NCBI GenBank assembly: GCA_947476285.1
Contig: CANJPU010000019.1
Location: forward strand, 1 to 64,000
From: Comamonadaceae bacterium
GTDB lineage: Bacteria > Pseudomonadota > Gammaproteobacteria > Burkholderiales > Burkholderiaceae_C
Direction of reading: 5' to 3'
Length of the DNA: 64,000 nt
Both the position numbers and the translations under genes were made by a program. This document shows, piece by piece, positions 39,335-47,462 of the stretch; positions within the stretch are counted from its first letter, which is position 1, and every line of letters starts with the position of its first letter. The notes beneath the pieces were generated by a model. That model saw only the letters and a list, made by a program, of their open reading frames with translations. It searched no databases and had not been told where the DNA came from.

Positions 39335-40312
39335 CTAATCAATAGAAGCCCCAGACAACTTCACAATCTTCCCCCAGTTCTGCCGATCCTTCACGATCAC
39401 TTTGGCGAATTCTTCGGGGGAGCTGGTGAGCAGTTCGAAGCCTTGGGCGCTGAGGCGTTGGCGGGTGTCCGGGTGGCGCAGGGCTTCGATGAGTTTCTGG
39501 TTGAGTTTGGCGACGATAGGCTTGGGGATGCCGGCTGGGCCGACGATGCCAAACCACAAGTCGCTGCCGGCTTCATTGAAGCCTTTGACGCCTGCCTCCA
39601 CCATCGATGGAATCTGCGGCGCGAAGGGCGAGCGTTGATCGCTGGTGACGGCCAGGGCTTTGACTCTGCCGGCTTGCACTTGCGGCAAGGCTGTCACAAG
39701 CACATCAAACATAAAGGTGATGTTGCCGGCGATGACGTCGTTCAGCGCGGGTGCGCTGCCTCTGTAGGGCACATGCTTCATGGGCGAGTTGGTCAGAAAC
39801 CGCAGCACTTCGCCCGACAAATGGTTGGACGCACCGTTGCCGGCTGAACCGAATGTGACCTTGCCTGGGTTGGCCTTGGCATAGGCCACGAGTTCGGCCA
39901 CGCTGTTGACCGGCACGGCTGGGTTGACCACCAGCACATTGGCGTAGCGCACGCCCAGTGTGAGCGGGGTGAAATCTTTGGTGGTGTCGTGCGGCAGCTT
40001 CTTGTACAGGTGCGGGTTGATCGCATGCGTGCCGGTGGTGGCCAGCCCGATGGTGTAGCCATCGGGAGCCGACTTGGACACCTTGTCCATGCCAAGCGAT
40101 GCGCCGGCACCGGGCATGTTCTCTATCACCACCGGTTGGCCAATGACTTCAGCCAGCTTTTGCGCCACCACCCGCGAGAAGGCGTCGGTCGGGCCACCAG
40201 GTGCGAAGGGCACAACCCAGTGCAAGGGCTTGGTCGGAAAATTTTGCGCCAGCGCCGGCAGCGACATCGCGGCAGCGGCCAGGATGGCGAGGAAACGGGG
40301 GAGTGCCGTCAT
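39335..40312 (-). CDS. Bug-family (TctC-like) periplasmic solute receptor
   Basis: The 325-residue protein has a signal peptide (LAILAAAAMSLPALAQ) and the Bug motifs PLHWVVPFAPGGPTDAFSRV, IENMPGAGASLGMDKVSKS, PDGYTIGL and GIPKPIVAKLN. Bug receptors bind carboxylates for tripartite tricarboxylate transporters or for sensing. No TctA or TctB membrane subunits are adjacent. ATG 40312 puts the signal at the N-terminus; an upstream in-frame ATG at 40396 is rejected. Confidence 0.9.
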   Translation of the reverse strand: MTALPRFLAILAAAAMSLPALAQNFPTKPLHWVVPFAPGGPTDAFSRVVAQKLAEVIGQPVVIENMPGAGASLGMDKVSKSAPDGYTIGLATTGTHAINPHLYKKLPHDTTKDFTPLTLGVRYANVLVVNPAVPVNSVAELVAYAKANPGKVTFGSAGNGASNHLSGEVLRFLTNSPMKHVPYRGSAPALNDVIAGNITFMFDVLVTALPQVQAGRVKALAVTSDQRSPFAPQIPSMVEAGVKGFNEAGSDLWFGIVGPAGIPKPIVAKLNQKLIEALRHPDTRQRLSAQGFELLTSSPEEFAKVIVKDRQNWGKIVKLSGASID

Positions 40313-40464
40313 GAGAGTCTTTCGTTGAAACTGAGAACGCGCCACAGGGCTGGCCGGCGCCTGCAATGATCTTATCGCCTGCACCGCCGCAGCCATGAAG
40401 GTGAAAACCCCTGACTATGTGCTGTGCACCGAGGCGGGCAAGCGCCGGTTTTATGCAGATCGAT

Positions 40465-41340
40465 TCAAGCCGCGCGCCTGAAAGGGTTGAAGCCCGTCAC
40501 CAGTGCCATGGCGGCCAGCACCAGCAGGCAGCCGGGCAGCATGCCGGCGGTGACCGGCTCGTCAAGAAAGATTCGGCCCCAGGCCACACCGAACAGCGGA
40601 ATCATGAAGGCCGACGATGTTGCGGCGCTGGCCGGAATCTCGCGCAGCAGCCGCATGCTCAACCAATACATGAAGCCCGATGTCACCGCGCCTATGAACG
40701 CTGCGGCGGCCAGCGCGCCCCAGGTGGGATGCATCAGGGGAATGGTGGCTGTGGCCGGCACCAGCAGCACCAGGCTGCCGGCAACATGCACCATGGCCGA
40801 GGTGGGCAAGGGCTGATGCGCCATGGCGGCCCGCTTCATCAAGAGCGTGCCGAAGCCGTAGCTGGCCGATGCCACGATGCAGGCCAAAGCCCCCAGCACC
40901 ACCCACTTGTCAACCGCCATCGGCCCCAGCCGAACCAGCAAAATCACCCCCAGAAAGCCCAGGGCGCAGCCCACCAGCCGCGCCGGCGTAAGCCGCTCCT
41001 CGCCCATGGCCGCCGCAGCCATCACACCGAACAGCGGCGTGGTGGCGTTGAACACCGCCGAGTAACCCGATGGCAGTACAAGGCCTGCCGAGTTGACAAA
41101 CACGAACGGCGCCACCACGGTCAGCAGGCTCAGCAGCGTCATGCCTTTCCAGGTGCCGCGCGCAGGCCAGCGTTGACGCAGCACCCGCATCAGCACCACC
41201 AGCACCACTGCCGCGAACGCGCACCGAATGCCCGCCAATCCCACCGGGCCAAAGGCCGGGCTGGCGATGCGGACCAGAGGAAAAGACCAACCCCACAGCG
41301 CCGAGAGAAATATGAGCTGGACGAAATGGCGTGTGCGCAT
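40465..41340 (-). CDS. EamA/DMT-family transporter
   Basis: The 291-residue inner-membrane protein has ten hydrophobic segments in two EamA repeats. The first opens with LIFLSALWGWSFPLVRIASP, a typical DMT start, and the second half holds the matching PLFGVAWGRIFLDEPVTAGM. Members export amino acids or other small metabolites, or import them; substrate unknown. It starts 125 bp upstream of the Bug gene's leader and could be co-transcribed with it. Confidence 0.88.
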   Translation of the reverse strand: MRTRHFVQLIFLSALWGWSFPLVRIASPAFGPVGLAGIRCAFAAVVLVVLMRVLRQRWPARGTWKGMTLLSLLTVVAPFVFVNSAGLVLPSGYSAVFNATTPLFGVMAAAAMGEERLTPARLVGCALGFLGVILLVRLGPMAVDKWVVLGALACIVASASYGFGTLLMKRAAMAHQPLPTSAMVHVAGSLVLLVPATATIPLMHPTWGALAAAAFIGAVTSGFMYWLSMRLLREIPASAATSSAFMIPLFGVAWGRIFLDEPVTAGMLPGCLLVLAAMALVTGFNPFRRAA

Positions 41341-41480
41341 GGAGTGCTGATTGTCCGGGAAGACGCTGCGGGTCTGTGGCCGGGCGCGCAGTGGAGCGCG
41401 GACCCGTCAGGCAGCGATGTCCCGGGGGTATCTCAGCCAGTCACGGACGGCGCGTCAGGCGATGGGCTGGGCGGGCAGGC

Positions 41481-41651
41481 TCAGCCTTCCTGGCGGACCG
41501 AATTTCTCCAGCGAAATGCGATCTCTTTGGTGCCGCAGCCCGCGCATTTGTAGAGCCGGCTGAATGGCAGGAGCCGCAACCACAGGGGGCCGACGAGTCG
41601 ATAGATCTTGACCTTGCAGGCGCACTTGAGCCGTGGGTAGCGATCGTTCAT
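41481..41651 (-). CDS. Small zinc-ribbon-like protein
   Basis: A 56-residue frame: MNDRYPRLKCACKVKIYRLV followed by a hydrophobic/basic stretch (GPLWLRLLPFSRLYK) and CAGCGTKEIAFRW. The CxC and CxxC pairs, 26 residues apart, look like a treble-clef or zinc-ribbon site. No strong ribosome site is seen (AAGAG about 8 nt upstream). The 310 bp around it hold no competing gene. Assignment rests on the cysteine pattern, so confidence is moderate. Confidence 0.5.
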   Translation of the reverse strand: MNDRYPRLKCACKVKIYRLVGPLWLRLLPFSRLYKCAGCGTKEIAFRWRNSVRQEG

Positions 41652-41800
41652 TTGTTGTGTCTCTTGTGGGGCTCATGCGGCCCCTCATTCCCACCGAGGC
41701 AGTGGTTACCTCAGCATACATTTCTTGCGACTGCATACGCCGCGCCAATACAATTTCTCACACCTGATACAGGTGTAAGAGCGAGGGGCGCGGGGGACTG

Positions 41801-42790
41801 TTAGACAACCGACTGGCGCAAGGCCATCAGATTCTCATGCGAGGTGGTGGCCACCTGCACCGAGCACCCCGGCCCCAGCACAAGATGACGGCCCTGCTGT
41901 GCCTCAATGGCGGCGCGGGCCTTGGCGCGGATTTGCGCAGGTGTGGAGCGTGCCAGGCTCGGCGCATCGACACCGCCTCCCACCGCGCGGCCCAGCTTGC
42001 GCTGACCCTCTGCCAGAGTGGGGTTGTTCGGCGTGTACGAATCCCAGTGAAACACATGCACCGGGTAGTCCGCCATGGCGTCCAACTGCACCGAGTCTTC
42101 GCACAGGTGCAAGATGTTGCACCACATCGCGCCGGCCGGTTGCAGCACCTGCAGGTCAAACGGCCGTACCAGGCGCTGGTATTGCTCAGACGAGAGCTTG
42201 ACGTTGTTGGCCCACTTGGTGGAAAAGTAAATGCCGTCCACGCCTTCGCTCACCAGCTTTTTCACAAAGCGCTCGAAGGTGTCGGCAATTGCGGCGAGGC
42301 CTTGCTCCAGTGCATCGGGGGCTTGCTCGATATGCGACTTGAGCAGGGCGGCATTGCGGTCCACCAGTTTCTCCGCGCTGTCCAGAGGCGAAAACACAGT
42401 CATGATGAGCGGCACATCTTTGGCGATGCGTTTGCGGATCAGGCGCAGCGCCTCGAACTGCTCGGCCAAAGCGGGCGTGTCAAGCGAAAGAGGTTTCAAT
42501 TTTCGCCAGGCCTGCGCCGAGTCAATCGGGTGGCCGGTACACACATGCAGTTTGGCCGGATCTTGCGAGGGCTGATAGCTAAAGCCCCAGCCCTCCACGT
42601 GGTAGCTCGCCCGGGCATGCACCTTCAGAAAATCCCAGTCATAGCGATCAAAGAATTCGACCATGACATCGGCCAAGCCGGCCGCGCTGGTTTCGCGCGT
42701 GAAGAAGTGGCCCCATGCGCTCACCGGCACGCGGTCGGGTGTGCCGCCGGTGATGGCGGCTTCCAGCCTTTGTCTGCGGTCCATCTTCAC
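41801..42790 (-). CDS. Uroporphyrinogen decarboxylase-fold protein (methyltransferase-like)
   Basis: The 329-residue protein belongs to the UROD-fold superfamily (MKMDRRQRLEAAITGGTPDR, typical start). It has His228-x-Cys230 (NILHLCED) and a late Cys309 (LGPGCSVQVATTSHENL), matching the H-x-C...C zinc site of corrinoid methyltransferases such as MtaA/MtbA rather than the haem-pathway enzyme. It overlaps the upstream dipeptidase-like gene by 4 bp, so the pair is translationally coupled. The likely substrate is a small methylated or carboxylated compound, unknown. Confidence 0.78.
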   Translation of the reverse strand: MKMDRRQRLEAAITGGTPDRVPVSAWGHFFTRETSAAGLADVMVEFFDRYDWDFLKVHARASYHVEGWGFSYQPSQDPAKLHVCTGHPIDSAQAWRKLKPLSLDTPALAEQFEALRLIRKRIAKDVPLIMTVFSPLDSAEKLVDRNAALLKSHIEQAPDALEQGLAAIADTFERFVKKLVSEGVDGIYFSTKWANNVKLSSEQYQRLVRPFDLQVLQPAGAMWCNILHLCEDSVQLDAMADYPVHVFHWDSYTPNNPTLAEGQRKLGRAVGGGVDAPSLARSTPAQIRAKARAAIEAQQGRHLVLGPGCSVQVATTSHENLMALRQSVV

Positions 42791-43767
42791 TTCCCCCAGA
42801 CGCGTTGCAGGTAGGCCATCCAGTTCTCGCCCAATACTTTGCGCATGCGCTCATCGGACCAGCCCGATCGCTGCATCGCGTCGGCCAATGCGGGTCGGTC
42901 CTTGAGCGGGCCCAGGGGCTTGACCACCTTTTCATGGCCAAACGGCGTGAGCTGGCGCGCATAGCCTTTGTCGTGGTTGCACCATTCCATGAAGGTGCTG
43001 GGTCGGCCGTGGCCCTGCGAGGCGTCCGATCCAACGCCCACGTTGTCTTCGCCGGCCAGATCGATCACGTAGTCCAGCGCGGCCACGTAATCATCGATGG
43101 TCGAATCGTTGCCCTTTTGCATGAAGGGTCCGAATTGCGACAGGCCAATCATGCCGCCCCGCGCACCGACGGCCCGGATCAACTCATCGCTCTTGTTGCG
43201 CCCGATGTTCTTCATGCCCGCAGGCAGTATGTGCGTGAAGCAAGGCGGCTTCTTTGCGTATTCGATGGTGTCGGCGCTGGTCTGTGCGCCCACATGCGAC
43301 AGATCGCACACGATGCCCACGCGCGCCATCTCGTCCACCACTTCACGGCCAAAGCCGGTCAGGCCTCCGTCGCGTGTTTCGGAATAGCCAGCGCCCGAAT
43401 AGTTCTGTGTGTTGTAGGTGAGCTGCATGATCTTTACGCCCAGCTCGCTGAAGATCTGCAAAAAATCCATCCGGTCTTCAATGCCAGAAGTGTTTTGCCA
43501 TGACAGCACCACAGCGGTCTTGCCCTCGCGCTTGGCACGCCGGATGTCCTCGGTGCTGTAGGCCTGCAAGATCAAGTCGTTGTTGCGCTCGAACAGGCCT
43601 TTCCATTCGATCACCTTGCCGATGGACTCGCGAAAGTTCTCCCACAGTCCGCAGGTGGCCGACACACCGGTAATGCCGCCCGCATTCCACTCCTGAAAGA
43701 TTTCGCGCGACCAGTTGCAGATGTTGAGCCCGTCAAAGACGATGCTGTCACGGTAGATGCTGTTCAT
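42787..43767 (-). CDS. Membrane dipeptidase (M19)-like amidohydrolase with altered metal site
   Basis: The 326-residue protein has most M19 landmarks: CDLSHVGAQTSADTIEYAKK, FTHILPAGM, GRNKSDELIRAVGARGGMIG (20) and VGVGSDASQGHG. However, the N-terminal metal motif DGHND is DGLNICNW here, and the bridging Glu region (usually VEGG) reads LSWQNTSGIED. So the first-site ligands His, Asp and Glu appear replaced. It may be a divergent subgroup with a single-metal or non-peptidase role. It lies between a Bug receptor (upstream) and the UROD-like gene (overlapping). Confidence 0.8.
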   Translation of the reverse strand: MNSIYRDSIVFDGLNICNWSREIFQEWNAGGITGVSATCGLWENFRESIGKVIEWKGLFERNNDLILQAYSTEDIRRAKREGKTAVVLSWQNTSGIEDRMDFLQIFSELGVKIMQLTYNTQNYSGAGYSETRDGGLTGFGREVVDEMARVGIVCDLSHVGAQTSADTIEYAKKPPCFTHILPAGMKNIGRNKSDELIRAVGARGGMIGLSQFGPFMQKGNDSTIDDYVAALDYVIDLAGEDNVGVGSDASQGHGRPSTFMEWCNHDKGYARQLTPFGHEKVVKPLGPLKDRPALADAMQRSGWSDERMRKVLGENWMAYLQRVWGK

Positions 43768-43784
43768 GTTGATGCGGCCTTGCC

Positions 43785-44759
43785 TTATTCGACCTTGATG
43801 CCAGCGCTGTCAATCACGGCCTTCCATTTGGCCAGCTCAGTGCCGATGAAGCCGCGCAAGGCGGCGCGCGACTCTTTCATTTCAACAAATCCCATGTCGC
43901 GGATTTTCTGCGCCAGCGCGGGCTCGGCCAGGCTGGCGCGGATTTCATGGTCAAGCTTGTCGGCCAGTGCGGCGGGCAGGCCGGGGGGCGCAACCACGGT
44001 GATCCAGCCCACCGCGCTGAAACCACGCAGGCCACTCTCGGCGATGGTGGGCACCTCGGGCATCAGCGGCGAGCGCTCGGCCGATGTCACCGCCAGCGCG
44101 CGCACGCTGCCGGCCTTCATGTGGGGCAGCATGGCCGGAATGGTGTCGGGCATCAGGGAGAGCTGGCCACCCATCAAGTCATTGAAGGCCGGCGCGCCGC
44201 CCTTGTAGGGTACGTGCAGCAGCTTGATGCCGGCCGCATGGGCAAAGCTTTCCATGAACAGGTGCTGCGTGGTGCCATTGCCTGCGGAGCCATAGCTCAG
44301 GCGCCCCGGTGCATCCTTGGCGGCCTGGATCAGGCCCTTCAAATCCTTGATGGGTGAATTGGCCAGCACCACAAACACCTGGGCCACCGCGGCCACGCCG
44401 GTGATGGGCTCAAAGTCTTTCAGTGGGTTGTAGCGCGCAGCGTTGGGCTGCAGCGTGGGCGAGATCGCCAGTGCGCCGCTTGACCCCATCAGCAAGGTCA
44501 AGCCGTCCGGCGGCTGCTTGGTGACGTAGTCGGTGCCAATGGCGCCGCCAGCGCCGGGCCGGTTGTCAATGACGATGGGCTGCTTGAGCCGCTTGGTCAG
44601 AGATTCGGCCAGCAGCCGCATGATGGTGTCGGCGCCCTGACCGGGCGGAAAGGGCACCACGAGTTTGATGGTTGCGCCGGCGGGCTGCGCCCACGCTCCT
44701 GCAGTGGTCAGTGCGAGTGTGGCGAGTGCGGCCAAGGTGCTGCGGCGGGTCGGATGCAT
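43785..44759 (-). CDS. Bug-family (TctC-like) periplasmic solute receptor
   Basis: The 324-residue receptor has a signal peptide (STLAALATLALTTAGAWAQ) and the family motifs IKLVVPFPPGQGADTIMRLL (20), IDNRPGAGGAIGTDYVTKQ and APPGLPAALADKL. It is the first gene of an operon with the dipeptidase-like gene 17 bp downstream and the UROD-like gene, so it probably binds the compound that they process. Confidence 0.9.
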   Translation of the reverse strand: MHPTRRSTLAALATLALTTAGAWAQPAGATIKLVVPFPPGQGADTIMRLLAESLTKRLKQPIVIDNRPGAGGAIGTDYVTKQPPDGLTLLMGSSGALAISPTLQPNAARYNPLKDFEPITGVAAVAQVFVVLANSPIKDLKGLIQAAKDAPGRLSYGSAGNGTTQHLFMESFAHAAGIKLLHVPYKGGAPAFNDLMGGQLSLMPDTIPAMLPHMKAGSVRALAVTSAERSPLMPEVPTIAESGLRGFSAVGWITVVAPPGLPAALADKLDHEIRASLAEPALAQKIRDMGFVEMKESRAALRGFIGTELAKWKAVIDSAGIKVE

Positions 44760-44792
44760 GAGATGGTTCCTCTCGGTGATGTGAAGGCGTGC

Positions 44793-44882
44793 TCAACGCA
44801 GCTTGGCCGCGTGGTTCAGGGCCTGGCGCATGTCGGCGATCAAGTCGTCGATATTCTCCAACCCGGCGTGTACGCGCAGTAT
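44793..44882 (-). pseudogene. C-terminal remnant of a Cys/Met-metabolism PLP enzyme
   Basis: Thirty codons read ILRVHAGLENIDDLIADMRQ then ALNHAAKLR and a stop, the usual end of cystathionine beta-lyase/gamma-synthase enzymes (RVHxGLE..DDLIADL.QAL). The catalytic body is missing: upstream sequence changes at about 44890 and the next gene ends at 44923. It marks a past deletion or insertion. Confidence 0.68.
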
Positions 44883-44922
44883 TTTGCTCTTATACCGGCA
44901 GGGTCGCTCGCTTGGGTGCGCC

Positions 44923-45399
44923 TCAGGGCGTGGTCTCAGGTGACACCCGTGCGTAGCGAATCCGGTTGCCATGAATGTGATCGATGCCCACGAACTCGTT
45001 CCTGGATTCGAATTCGATTGCGAAGGTGACAAACGGCGGGTTCAGTCGCGAGGGTGGATGACCGTCGATGGTGGTGTATTTGCGTTTCAAGTTGGTGCCG
45101 TCATACAGCCAGGTGCCCTCGTGCAGATGCTCGGTCGCCACGCCAGCAGGGTCAATGATGCGCACGGTTTCGCGAAACGCGCCGTCCGATTCAAGCCGAA
45201 GGATGCGCCGCGATTGAATGCCTGCTTCCTTGAACTCTCTGAGCCAAGTGCCCTGCAACCTCTGCGCGACCTCATCGACTCTGTCCGCGGTGCTGTCGCT
45301 TGAGCTTGCGCCCGATGGTGAACCATCACACCCGCACAAGAGCAGCGCAAGCACAAGCAGGCTTGGCGCACACACCCGTGGGAGACAGTTTGTCCGCAT
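44923..45399 (-). CDS. Hypothetical lipoprotein
   Basis: A 158-residue protein with signal peptide SLLVLALLLCGCDGSPSG (lipobox LCGC), a Ser-rich linker and a small beta-rich domain: QGTWLREFKEAGIQSRRILR, LESDGAFRETVRI, EGTWLYDGTNLKRKY and GIDHIHGNRIRYARV. The two GTW strands suggest a lipocalin-like or similar small barrel that compares a value with a baseline, but no family is recognised. It is downstream of the enoyl-CoA hydratase gene by 43 bp and reads in the same direction. Confidence 0.62.
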   Translation of the reverse strand: MRTNCLPRVCAPSLLVLALLLCGCDGSPSGASSSDSTADRVDEVAQRLQGTWLREFKEAGIQSRRILRLESDGAFRETVRIIDPAGVATEHLHEGTWLYDGTNLKRKYTTIDGHPPSRLNPPFVTFAIEFESRNEFVGIDHIHGNRIRYARVSPETTP

Positions 45400-45442
45400 G
45401 ATTCTTCAAGCTTTCGTCGTGGGCGAGCCAAGGCCGCGCGTG

Positions 45443-46252
45443 TCACTTGCCAGTGAATCCAGGCTTGCGCTTTTCCATGAAGGCCGTGCGGCCTTCCTTG
45501 TAGTCCTGGCTGTCGTGGCATCGGGCCGTCAAGGCACCGACGATGCGGTCCGCGTCGGTGCCGCTATAGCGCTCGAACATCAGCACCGCTGCTTTCGCAG
45601 CATGAATCGTCAACGGGGCGTTAGCTGCGACGCCCGCGGCGTATTCGCGCACGTGTGCTTCAAGCTGCTCGTCCTCATCCACAAAATTCACCAGCCCGAG
45701 GCGCAATGCCTCGTCCGCATGAAGCAAGCGGGCGCTAAAGAGCATGTCTCGGGTCGATGACGGACCTATCAGGCGTGCCAGCGTCGCGACGCCCTCGTAT
45801 TCATACCCGATGCCCAGCTTGGCTGCCGGGATGGCGAAGCGCGATGCAGCGTTGGCAAATCGAAGGTCCGCCGTCAATGCCAGCGCGAGGCCGCCGCCTA
45901 TGCAATAGCCTTGAATCATCGCGATCAGTGGCTTCTTCATGCGCGTGAGAGCGAGCAGGGCGCCCGAGACAAGCTCGGAGTAGCCTTCTTTTTGTTGCGC
46001 GTTGGCACGGTGGTTCTCGAACTCGGAAATATCGGCCCCGGCCGCGAACGATTTTCCGCCCGCTCCGTGGATGACCACCACCCGGACGTCATCATCCTTG
46101 TCGAAGGCGTCAGCCGCACCAGCCAAGCCGCGCCACATATCCATCGACACTGCGTTGCGCCGTTCAGGGTTGTTCAGCATCAGCCAGGCCACATGGTCCT
46201 GCACGCTCGCACATAGCTTCGGGGTACCCAGTTCCAGTTGTCTGGCTGTCAT
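45443..46252 (-). CDS. Enoyl-CoA hydratase/isomerase family protein
   Basis: The 269-residue crotonase-fold enzyme has both oxyanion-hole segments, GAGGKSFAAGADISEFENH and IQGYCIGGGLALALTADLRF (20), and the C-terminal MEKRKPGFTGK end common to hydratases. It would hydrate an enoyl-CoA formed from the acid activated by the neighbouring CoA-transferases or ligase. It overlaps the CaiB-like gene by 4 bp (ATGA), so they are coupled. Confidence 0.9.
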   Translation of the reverse strand: MTARQLELGTPKLCASVQDHVAWLMLNNPERRNAVSMDMWRGLAGAADAFDKDDDVRVVVIHGAGGKSFAAGADISEFENHRANAQQKEGYSELVSGALLALTRMKKPLIAMIQGYCIGGGLALALTADLRFANAASRFAIPAAKLGIGYEYEGVATLARLIGPSSTRDMLFSARLLHADEALRLGLVNFVDEDEQLEAHVREYAAGVAANAPLTIHAAKAAVLMFERYSGTDADRIVGALTARCHDSQDYKEGRTAFMEKRKPGFTGK

Positions 46253-47451
46253 GAGACGGCACCTTCCTGTGTCATTCGGTCGATCGCGGACGCGTCGTAT
46301 CCGAGCTCCTGCAGTATGGCCCTGCTGTGTTCTCCCGGATCAGGCCCGGCGTGATGGAATCGCTCAGGATGGGGAAACGCTGACAGATTGATGGGAGAGC
46401 GAATCAAATTGACTGCGCCAAGCGTGTTGTGCATGGCTGGGCGAGTCATGCGCAAGTGTTTGGCCTGCGGATCTTCGAAAGCCTGGCCAATGTCATAGAT
46501 CGGCCCGCTGGCAACGCCCGCCGCAGTCAGCCGCTTCACCAGCTCCGCGCTGGTAAAGCGCTGCGTTACCTTGTCGATGTCTTCGCACAATTGTTGCCGA
46601 TGCGCCAGGCGTGAGGCATGTGTCTGGTAGTTCGGATGGTCCCGCAATGCCGCGCAGTCCACTGCGTCACACAAAGCAAGCCACATGCGGTCGGTGTGGG
46701 CACTGATATTGACCATGCCGTCGAGGGACTTGAAGGCGCCCATGGGTGCCTGTGTCGGGTGCCCGTTGCCCTGCGGGCCAGGCGTTTCACCGGACACGGT
46801 GTAGCGCGCCGCCTGAAAATCGAGCTTGTTCAGCATGCTTTCGAACAGCGAGGTGTGGACCCACTGGCCCTGGCCCGTGTGCTCACGGTGCAGCAGGGCC
46901 AGCAAAATGCCCTGGCCCAGAAACATGCCCGCCGCGGTATCCGAGATGGCGATCCCCACGCGCATCGGGCCATGATCGGGCTGGCCAGTCACTGACATCA
47001 GTCCGCTCATGCCTTGTATGACCTGATCGACAGCCGGGCGTTCGCTGTAGGGGCCGTCCTGGCCAAACCCTGAGATGCTGGCCAGAATGATGCGCGGGTT
47101 CGAATGCTTGAGCTGCTCGTAAGTCAGACCAAGCCGCTGCTTGACGGGTGCCCGAAAATTTTCCACGACGACGTCGCTTTGAGCAATCAAGCGCTTGAGA
47201 ACCTCGGAGCCACTGGGCGTCTTCAAGTCGATGCAGACGCTGCGCTTGTTGCGATGCATGTTCTGCTCATCGGATCCACGGCGTTTGCCGGTCAAGGAGC
47301 CGCGGTCTTTGCCGGCTGGCGCATCCACTCGGATGACCTTGGCGCCCCAATCAGCCAGCAGCCTGACCGCGACCGGGCCGGCGCGCGCCACAGTGAGATC
47401 AAGGACCTTGTAGCGAGACAGCGGAAGTTCCGCGGAGGCAGTCTCAGACAT
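46249..47451 (-). CDS. Class III CoA-transferase (CaiB/BaiF family)
   Basis: The 400-residue enzyme moves CoA between carboxylates. Motifs: YKVLDLTVARAGPVAVRLLA then DWGAKVIRVDAPAG, SDVVVENFRAPVKQRLGLTY with the region preceding the catalytic Asp, and ISGFGQDGPYSERPAVDQVI (20) where the Asp lies. Start 47451 is chosen over 47505 by homology; it is 11 bp after the preceding stop. Translationally coupled to the hydratase downstream. Confidence 0.9.
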   Translation of the reverse strand: MSETASAELPLSRYKVLDLTVARAGPVAVRLLADWGAKVIRVDAPAGKDRGSLTGKRRGSDEQNMHRNKRSVCIDLKTPSGSEVLKRLIAQSDVVVENFRAPVKQRLGLTYEQLKHSNPRIILASISGFGQDGPYSERPAVDQVIQGMSGLMSVTGQPDHGPMRVGIAISDTAAGMFLGQGILLALLHREHTGQGQWVHTSLFESMLNKLDFQAARYTVSGETPGPQGNGHPTQAPMGAFKSLDGMVNISAHTDRMWLALCDAVDCAALRDHPNYQTHASRLAHRQQLCEDIDKVTQRFTSAELVKRLTAAGVASGPIYDIGQAFEDPQAKHLRMTRPAMHNTLGAVNLIRSPINLSAFPHPERFHHAGPDPGEHSRAILQELGYDASAIDRMTQEGAVS

Positions 47452-47462
47452 GCCGGGAGCGC

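Noticed and set aside
40395-40481. 28-codon plus-strand ORF beginning MKVKTPDYVLCTEAGKRRFY
   Set aside because: Plausible-looking but overlaps the end of the EamA gene and has no ribosome site or recognised family; not enough to call a gene.
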